From Rotaria macrura (lineage: Eukaryota > Rotifera > Eurotatoria > Philodinida > Philodinidae), in NCBI GenBank assembly GCA_900239685.1, contig OENT01000033.1:238130-302129 (forward strand): a stretch of DNA of 64,000 nucleotides, given 5' to 3'. This document shows positions 56,757 through 64,000 of this stretch, in pieces. Under the pieces are notes generated by a model, which was not told the origin of the DNA, did no database searches, and worked only from the letters and a program-made list of their open reading frames with translations. Made by a program: the position numbers and the translations under genes. Numbering within the stretch: position 1 is the stretch's first letter; every line of letters starts with the position of its first letter.

Positions 56757-57975
56757 CTAGAAATGCAAATTTTCATACGAAACAATTAATGCATAGGAGA
56801 ACAATAATTTTTTTAATTTTTATTATAGTTTGTTAATAGATACAACGATTGTCCATGATGATGCTGATGATCAATTGTCTGAAATATAAAGAAATAATTT
56901 GACATACTGAATTGTCAAACTTGTGAATAGAAGTTAAACAGCAGTATTCTTGTAGAATAGAACTGTTCTATAGGGATTAGTCATGCGTTTAATGAAGTTA
57001 GAAAAAGTGATGATAGCAAACGGTCGTTGATTGGATGAACATTTCAATAGTTTGTTTGTATATATCAGCTAGTAGTGATTTGAATCATGCATCTCTGCTC
57101 ATAGTGACGCTTGATTTAAAAGCTTATGTCTTAGAGATGAGAATGCTAAAGGACTGTTTAAAATATTTCGAAACTTTCAATCTTCATGTTGCCTTGAAGT
57201 TACGATAGAGTTGAGCTACAAGATATTAAACAGAACAAAGAGAGATCACAAACTTCCATTTTGAAGGCATACTTATTATTTTACTAGGATTCACTATGTG
57301 CAAGATATTTAACGAATACAATGTCACGAATAGACATTCCTTTAATAAGAGACATTTGTATTTGAAAGACACGTGAAAATGACTGAATACTGTTGTGTAT
57401 TCAGTATTTTGGTAAACAATGTAAAGATTGCACCGGATTTGTTCTTTTGAATTTACTACAAATTCAAACACTTAGAATCTCGTGTCACAGTTTCACTTCC
57501 AATGAATCTTATTCAAGACATGAGACGGAATAAAACAATTATCATCCCTTTAAAAGAAAACCTTGTGAGCTTATTGCTTTGCCCTGAAATATCTTACAGT
57601 CCCAGATGTTCTACATTTGAATAAAATACAAGATAATAAACATTTGACAATCAGCAATAGTTACTATCACAATCGTATCATTTTGATCACATAATGATGC
57701 GTGGAAATGGTACACAAGAACAAAACTTTATGTCAACCTTTACTGGCATGATTGAAATATGAAAGGATACCTGCGCTATGGAAAATCTGATCAAATTTCA
57801 TTGTACATGAAAGTTTTTTGGGAATGAACGATTTCCACGGGTATTTTTTGAAAATGTACTGTCAAATTGTCGAACTCTCTTTCTATCAAGAAAAAAGACA
57901 ATTCAATTATATCTTAGACATGTTCGTACTATTCAAATAGAGATAGTATTTTACGTACATTTGGTGTTGATTGTA
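56757..57975. other. Intergenic between paralogues B and C
   Basis: 1.2 kb with the paralogue B promoter at its left end; nothing else recognisable. Confidence 0.5.
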
Positions 57976-58997
57976 CTATATAACTCCATCTTGCTTTTTA
58001 ATTTGTTTTATAATTTCATTACAGACGTCTAGTTTTAAATGATGAATGTTTAATAAATGTCTTTTTAGGGAGCCTTTTAAAATTGGCTTTTTACAGATAG
58101 ACGATTCTGTTTTATTCAATGGACATCGAATTAGCTGAAAACGTGTATCGATGATATTCATGTCAGATTGGAAAATACGTGTTGTTAATGGATCTAGCTT
58201 ATTAACAATAGCTTTCGTTAATGCACATGATATTGACCATGTCAAATGATGATAGCGATGAAAATGCATTGTTAGAAGTTGATCCGCAAATTTTCTCTTC
58301 GTCGAACATAAACGTAATTTATGTTTACCTGTCAAACCATAAATACCAAGACGAGTTAAAGGACAATGGCCACGTTGGTGTGAAATATCAACATTTTTTC
58401 TACGAATATTTGTTTTATGAACATAATCAACATCTAAATCAGTATCAGAACTAGATCGTGATGACGTATCCATATCTTTAACATCACTAGTTACAAAAAA
58501 ATACAACATAACATGGCAATGATTTTTCTTGCATTAATAAAGGCAATCGATAATTACTTCTGTGGTTCAATTCGTTCACGATGATATTCATGAATTTTTG
58601 TTAAATATAACTTAATTTGTTCGATATCATATTGATATAGAAAAGCTTCACCATTTTTAACATCCGTCAAAAGTTGAAGTTTTTTTTTAATTAATTTTTG
58701 TGTTGAAATAACGAATTGAAATTCTTGTTCGAGTTCAAGTATTTTATTCTTATGATTTTCATTGACTAATGTAATATCTTTTTGATAGTTATCATAGAGC
58801 TGTTTTTTTGTGTCGTCTATTGAATTCGTTAATTCATTTAATGATTGATGAAGATTATTAAGAGATTTTTCGTATTGAACACGAAATAGATTTTTATGTT
58901 CAACAAAATGTTCTTGACATAGATCTAATTGACAATGGTTGACACATCTTGTCGATATTGAACGAGTACAAAATGGATGTTCACAATCTTTAGACAT
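57976..58997 (-). CDS. B-box-like / coiled-coil / twin CPL-finger protein, paralogue C
   Basis: Two exons: 58997-58558 and 58486-57976, giving 316 residues. The N-terminal zinc site is C5, C10, C18, C22, C27, H30, H34 (DCEHPFCTRSISTRC-VNHC-...-LCQEHFVEH). The coiled coil (about 45-130) includes LNNLHQSLNELTNSIDDTKK and ILELEQEFQFVISTQKLIKK. A Ser/Asp-rich spacer (DTSSRSSSDTDLDVDY) absent from B precedes finger 1, HCPLTRLGIYG...RLCSTKRK...MHFHRYHHL. Then come KAIVNKLDPLTTRIF and finger 2, RCPLNKTESSICKK...KRHLLNIHHL, ending NEIIKQIKKQ. The intron is at nearly the same place as in B but in a different phase. Function unknown. Confidence 0.82.
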
Positions 58998-60758
58998 TAT
59001 GACGTGGGTATTTTTCGAGAAAATTTTTATCTAATGATTTATATGTGCATATTCAAATGAATGAGAAAATGTTTTGAACGTTTGAAAAGAGGGCTTGATG
59101 AGAAAGAAAACGAAAGACAATTTATATATTTCTTTCTAAGATAGCAGAGGTCACTAGTGGGGAAAAAATAGAATCCTACAGTCAACCGCAAGACCTTTTT
59201 TCATAGGCTAATCTTTTCATTTCAGGTCTTTACATTCTATTTTTTAGAAGAATTTTTATTTAGGGTGAATTTTGAAAACAAAATATACTTATACTAATTA
59301 CCGTTCGATAGGATCATGTGTCTATTAACATACGATTCTGTTTCAAGATTTTGCATTGACTTACGAACCGTTTTGTCTTCTAATAATATCTCAATTGTTT
59401 CTGTTTGTGCTCGCTTGAATTAGGAAAAATCTCATATCATGCTGTGCACCATATTCATACAGATCCTACCTACTTGTTTAAAAATATTTGTAAACAAAAC
59501 AACCGATCCTAAAATATGATAATCTTGTTGTGTTCGTATCCGGATATAGTGACCTATTGATTAGTAATCGATGAGATTTCTTTCAATTTGAATTTACTTT
59601 GTCAGTAACAATGGAAAACTATATTTCGTAAAATATGATAACAACATGTCTATGAATATCAAGCAGTTGTAATACTAATGTGACTATGAAGTTTTTCGGT
59701 CATGATTTCTACGTTTATGGTGAGTTTTCTGAAATCGTTAGAATCAGTGAAGACAATCTGTTCAATCTCGGACATTGATTCATTACCTGTTATCGTAGAA
59801 TTTGATGTCGATAGTTTCCATGTTTTATTTGAACGATTCATTTTGATATTCCGTCTTACAATGGAATTAAAATGGCATCATTCTTCTCTGTTGCAATATA
59901 TTTTTTAAATTTAATTGTAATTTCGTGTTATTGATGTCATATTGTTCTAACGGACAAATTATTCATTTTTTGTTTATTAATATTCTTACCTGGACTTTTA
60001 TTGTAAGTCTGTATTTTTAACGGTTGAACATTATAAGGAAAGAATAGTTAAATGTCTAGATCATATGTACTGATTGAATACTATACGAACGATTCGATAG
60101 AACGATCATTTTCATATAGATAGAGAGTGACATTCAGTTATTGAAAGTTTCTCAATCACTGAACTTTAGTAATAGGAAGGCTCATGAAAAACGATCATCT
60201 CATGCAGATAGATATGTTTCATTTGAAGTTCTTAAAATAATCAAATTTCTCGGCTACGTCAAAAACTGTTGCGTTTGACAATGTAATTCATGAAATTAGC
60301 AACAAGTTTGATATCTAAAGACAATTCGGTGTTAAACAAAGAACCTATGACAATAAGTGTATGAGTTCTTTTCTATAGAATATTGGAAGTCGAATGTACT
60401 AAGTACAAATAGATAAAATCCAAAATAAACAAAACAAATCTACAAGTCAAATATTCGTAGCACGATTTCAATAAAACACATGTCAATCAACTAATGCACT
60501 GCGTATAGAATAGGATGATATTGAAAAATGTTACTAATTCATACTTGTTTAAGAATAATATTCAGAGTTAGTGATCTCATAGTTGCACAAGTTTAAACAG
60601 AAAAATGCTTCTAGTTCGTATCGCATTAGTAAATCTTATTTCGTGTTATTCTTCAACAAATAAAAATAAACAATTGTTTACATAGGCTATTATGTATTTA
60701 TTTCATTATCTTGATTTGTTACAAACTGTCAATAAAATTTTCATTATCGAATAAAACA
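58998..60758. other. Intergenic with possible short exons
   Basis: 1.8 kb between divergent genes. Two minus-strand stretches look coding (see 59301-59841). The remainder, including the promoter of the plus-strand coiled-coil gene at its right end, shows no clear motif. Confidence 0.5.
59301..59841 (-). CDS. Possible small gene or fragment, uncertain
   Basis: A minus-strand ATG frame from 59841 encodes MNRSNKTWKLSTSNSTITGN and FTDSNDFRKLTINVEIMTEK before a stop at 59659. A second coding-like block, about 59415-59301, follows an acceptor-like ATTCAAG and reads RAQTETIEILLEDKTVRKSM and LETESYVNRHMILSN before a GTAATT donor. The two cannot be joined in phase with the splice sites I can see. It may be a small real gene, a fragment or chance. 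Confidence 0.25.
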
Positions 60759-61552
60759 ATGAATAATTCTACTGACTCTGATGAATTAGATCCTTATGAA
60801 TGTCAGTTTCAAAAACATTTTTAATTTTTATTATTCATACCTCTCTTTGTCGTTATCCTTTTTGTTTTTCTATTTTCAATTTAGATGTTCCATTTCAATT
60901 AGAACTTGGCAGTGGTTTCCTACCCAATATTAACTATAGCCATTTGAATCGACAAGAAAAAAAAGATCATGCCTCGAAATATATTGAATTTAAACACAAT
61001 ATCGATACTGGCATTAGTTATTTATCATTACCAGAACCACGAATACAAGTCGTCAAACCTCAACAATTACTTGATTCTAAACATCAAATTGAGCGAGATT
61101 TTTCTCTACATATTCGATATATGAATGACAATGAACTACATCAGATGTTTTCCAATATTAATATAAATGATGCTAATCGATATATTCATAGTTATCAACA
61201 TTTATATAAATGTATACTTCAATCAACTTTAAAAACGATTGATATCAATGAAGAAATATCACAGATAAAACATTTACTAGCATATAAAACTGAAATCTTA
61301 CCTATACTCATACAGAATCATAAATTAGCTAAACAAGAGAAAAGCATTTTATATAATATTGTAACAAGAACTTGGCGAAAATTTGATGAACGTATACAAT
61401 ATGAAATAAATGTACAATATCAACTTGAAGAAATGAAAGTAGAACATCAAAATTTAACAAATATGAAAATTAAACAAGAGCAATATCAAAAATTTCATTT
61501 CCAATTAAATGATTTGAACAATGATATAACACAATTGAAAAGAGGTCTTTAA
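60759..61552 (+). CDS. Helical coiled-coil protein, unknown function
   Basis: Two exons: 60759-60801 and 60885-61552, giving 236 residues. The short first exon (MNNSTDSDELDPYE) is joined in phase to YVPFQLELGSGFLPN. The rest is helical and rich in Gln, Lys, Glu, Ile: LDSKHQIERDFSLHIRYMND, NEEISQIKHLLAYKTEILPI, TWRKFDERIQYEINVQYQLE, and a coiled-coil end (MKVEHQNLTNMKIKQEQYQK). No domain recognised. It is in the same orientation as the coiled-coil fragment at 63119-63709; both may belong to one expanded family or the second may continue a neighbouring gene. Confidence 0.65.
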
Positions 61553-63118
61553 TAGTACATTTTTTTTTCAATTATCAAAGTTTTGACTTGAACATGTATT
61601 CAAAAGAGAACTGTTAAAGTTCATTGTAAGGATTAATAGAAAAAAAAATTTAAAACTTGTATTCATGAATGTAAAATTCAAAGAAAATTATTTTTCTTTG
61701 ACTGAGATTCTACTAATATGTTATAGAATGATTGTGTCAATGTTATATGTGAAACGTCTCATGACAATCAAAAATACCTACATATATTTACAGATCTATT
61801 GCGCATTTTCGTTTTAAATCTAGCATCTCAGAACAAAGAATACCTGTTTAGACACGATCAAAAATTGTGATTAATTATCTAAGAGACAATTATTGACTTT
61901 GTAGAAGAAAAATAACTTTTCAAAGTAGTCTTCCCCTTAACTAGAGTATCACTCTTAAGCAATCTATCTATGCAGCTGTTTTAATCGAGTTCTATAGTTT
62001 TGGAAAAGTGTTCAAGTCAAAGTTGAGTAAGAATACATCAAATATCTCGGCAATTTCATTCTCTACAAGATATTTGTTAATTTAAACTTTTTTTTTCTGT
62101 TTTGCAGAAATTCAACATTTATATAGTTATAGACGTAAGTTGAAAAAAATTGTTTGTTTCTTTTTGCTAGCTACAATGCATAATTCATTTCGATAGTCAA
62201 TGAACTAACTTGACGTAGTAGAAGAAAAATGAGCTCGTGCAGTTCGTGGATTTATATTTTTTATTACTACGCATTGTCATAGAGAAATTGAAAAGATCTT
62301 TCTTAATAAACAATAAATTGAGCTCGAATAGTTTCAATTGTTCTAAATCTCCATCTTAATGTTAATTGTCTGAAAGTAATAGCATGATTGCAGAACTGAA
62401 TCTAAAATTAATTGAGTGATCTACCATCACAATCTTATGATATTGCTATTTGAATTATGCAATAATATAAAGTTCGAAGTTTGAAGTGTTTTTTCTTAGA
62501 AAATTCATTTTTTCAATAGTTCCTAAAATACTGTTGTTGCTCTTATCTTAAGTTTAGGATCATAAAAGTAATTCTAATTTTCTAACAGAAGTTGCTAACA
62601 GGGACGTAAGTGTCACATGAGCATGAGTCCATGATAAGTAGTTTTTCTCAAAATAAACACTAAGATATAACAATGGTAAATTAAGTGTATTAACGAAGAG
62701 TATGGCATGTTTTTTATCAGCACTATTTTATTTATAAATCGAAACATGAACGATGTATCCTGTTGATCTTTCAAAGTTGTTCATTGACGGGATCCGTTTT
62801 TTATTTATTGACTGATGAACAGTCTTGTGAAAATAAAAAAAGATCACTTCTTCATTCCATCGCAAAGCTGATGATCGATACAATTAAAAATAAATTTGAA
62901 AATTTACATTTTCTTATGAGCTTTTGCTGTTGTTTTATCGTTTGTTGGTTTTTCATAACAAAAAAATTGAATATAAATTCCAAGAAAATGAACAGTTAGA
63001 CAACTTTAATCGACTTACTATGATCAATAATTATTTACATAGATATGAAGTCATTTTTTAATTTAAAATATAGTTAGTTTGATGAGAAATTAATTTCACA
63101 TTTATTATTTCAGGTCAA
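61553..63118. other. Intergenic or intronic region with coding-like scraps
   Basis: AT-rich DNA. Near 62815-62915 (EQSCENKKRSLLHSIAKLMI) and 62962-63040 (KIEYKFQENEQLDNFNRLTM) are helical, coding-like blocks upstream of the fragment at 63119. They lack in-phase splice junctions and may be exons damaged by mutation. Confidence 0.35.
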
Positions 63119-63709
63119 TTGCAAGATGAAATATACGAAAGGAATACTCGTTGTGCTCATAAATTGATTCAACTAGATTTTTTGAAATCAAAAATCGTTC
63201 GAAAATATACGAATGACTTAAACAATCTTCAATTGCAACGAGATTCATTAATAACTCAAACGGAATTAATGAAATATAATTTATTTGAACAAAATCAGAA
63301 ATATGATAATTTCATTAAAAATTATCGTGAGAGTTTGAGTAGTTTTCGTTTGACGTTAGTCGAACTTGAACAAAAATTAAAATATGAGACAGACGATGAA
63401 TTGATGCAACAATGTAAAATATCGAAATTGTTTGAAAATCAAGCATCTCATGATGATTTATATCAATTAATATTGATATTAGAAAATAAAATTGAGGAGA
63501 AGAAATTATTCAATAATCAATTACAAAAATCCGTCGATGATTTACAAGAAAATATTCTTAAACAAAAACAAATATCAATAAAAAGAGAAAATGATTATAA
63601 AACGATGGATCCTATAAATCAACAACTAAATCATAATATGAATGTAAAAAATGTTCTACCTAAATTATATATACGTTTAAAGAAGTCACATTTCAGAGAA
63701 CAAGAATGA
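63119..63709 (+). pseudogene. Coiled-coil exon without a start (partial gene or pseudogene)
   Basis: A continuous frame of 196 codons follows an acceptor (TTATTATTTCAG at 63113) and ends at a proper stop. It is strongly coiled-coil: NDLNNLQLQRDSLITQTELM, SSFRLTLVELEQKLKYETDD, LILILENKIEEKKLFNNQLQ. No ATG opens it in frame near its start, and the coding-like blocks upstream cannot be joined in phase. It is therefore either the last exon of a gene whose earlier exons are mis-seen or the remnant of one. I do not recognise the family. Confidence 0.5.
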
Positions 63710-64000
63710 ATGAATGTCAGTTAGAAATCAAGTTGATGAGACTGCTCTTTTCTCGCAGTACCGATAAGGAGAAGGCAAATACTCATTGGATTCATTCATG
63801 TAGCTCTCGAAATTTTTCTAGTATCAGATTTTTTCAATTATACTAGTAGAAACAATTCTAAGATTTTGAGAACTCTCGAATCCGTCACGATTTTCATTTA
63901 AGGCCCCCCCCCCCTCAAAAAAAGTCGATCTTCGTCGAGAAAATGAAAATTAAGATAACACCATGGGGTGATAGCCCATGTTCTGCTCTTTCAGAATCAC
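63710..64000. other. 3' flank ending in a C-run and repeat-like sequence
   Basis: An 11-base C run at 63904-63914 is followed by GTCGATCTTCGTCGAGAAAA and less AT-rich sequence to the window end, which resembles transposon-type DNA. Confidence 0.35.

Overview
This is a eukaryotic, almost certainly metazoan, nuclear window. It is AT-rich throughout, and its genes are split by many very short GT-AG introns (mostly about 50-60 bp) whose phases close perfectly when the reading frames are joined. It encodes animal-type proteins: a GPR107/108-type seven-helix protein, COMMD8, CHMP2, a synaptotagmin-like Rab effector, TRPT1, DPM1 and the SNARE YKT6. Compact introns, an intronless LRR receptor gene, a local expansion of B-box-like zinc-finger genes, and small hAT and Helitron elements together suggest a bdelloid rotifer (for example a Rotaria-like genome). 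That assignment is inference.

Layout. 1-2.7 kb: 5' part of a GPR107/108-like gene (minus), divergent from a COMMD8-like gene (3.4-4.1 kb, plus). 4.2-7.0 kb: gene-free, with foldback repeats. 7.0-8.1 kb: a membrane-anchored histidine phosphatase (minus). 8.1-13.9 kb: gene desert. 13.95-15.6 kb: single-exon LRR transmembrane protein (plus), convergent with a coiled-coil protein (15.8-17.0 kb, minus), which shares a 243-bp divergent promoter with an NHL-repeat gene (17.3-19.2 kb, plus). 21.9-22.8 kb: CHMP2/VPS2 ESCRT-III subunit (minus). 22.8-29.7 kb: desert with repeat relics, ending in a 588-bp hAT element with intact target-site duplication. 30.6-36.6 kb: a 13-exon synaptotagmin-like (Slp/bitesize) gene (minus) that carries two identical tRNA-Glu(UUC) genes in two of its introns. 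36.6-45.6 kb: desert with a three-copy direct/inverted repeat. 45.6-50.3 kb: TRPT1, DPM1 and YKT6, all minus, with a Helitron between TRPT1 and DPM1. 50.3-52.4 kb: gene relic. 52.4-59.0 kb: three head-to-tail paralogues (minus) of a B-box-like/coiled-coil/twin 'CPL' finger family; the first holds two more Helitron copies in a 2.1-kb intron. 60.8-63.7 kb: coiled-coil genes or fragments (plus).

Several genes act in membrane traffic (CHMP2, YKT6, the Slp homologue, GPR107/108-like, COMMD8) or at the ER (DPM1), but nothing here looks like an operon or a dedicated pathway cluster. The most interesting signal is the Helitron family. All three copies carry arrays of heat-shock-element units (alternating TTC/GAA on 5-bp spacing), including a perfect five-unit element kept at the same place in two copies. 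One copy lies about 280 bp upstream of the TRPT1 start codon.

All gene models were built by hand from splice signals, reading-frame closure and remembered family motifs; no database search or transcript evidence was available.
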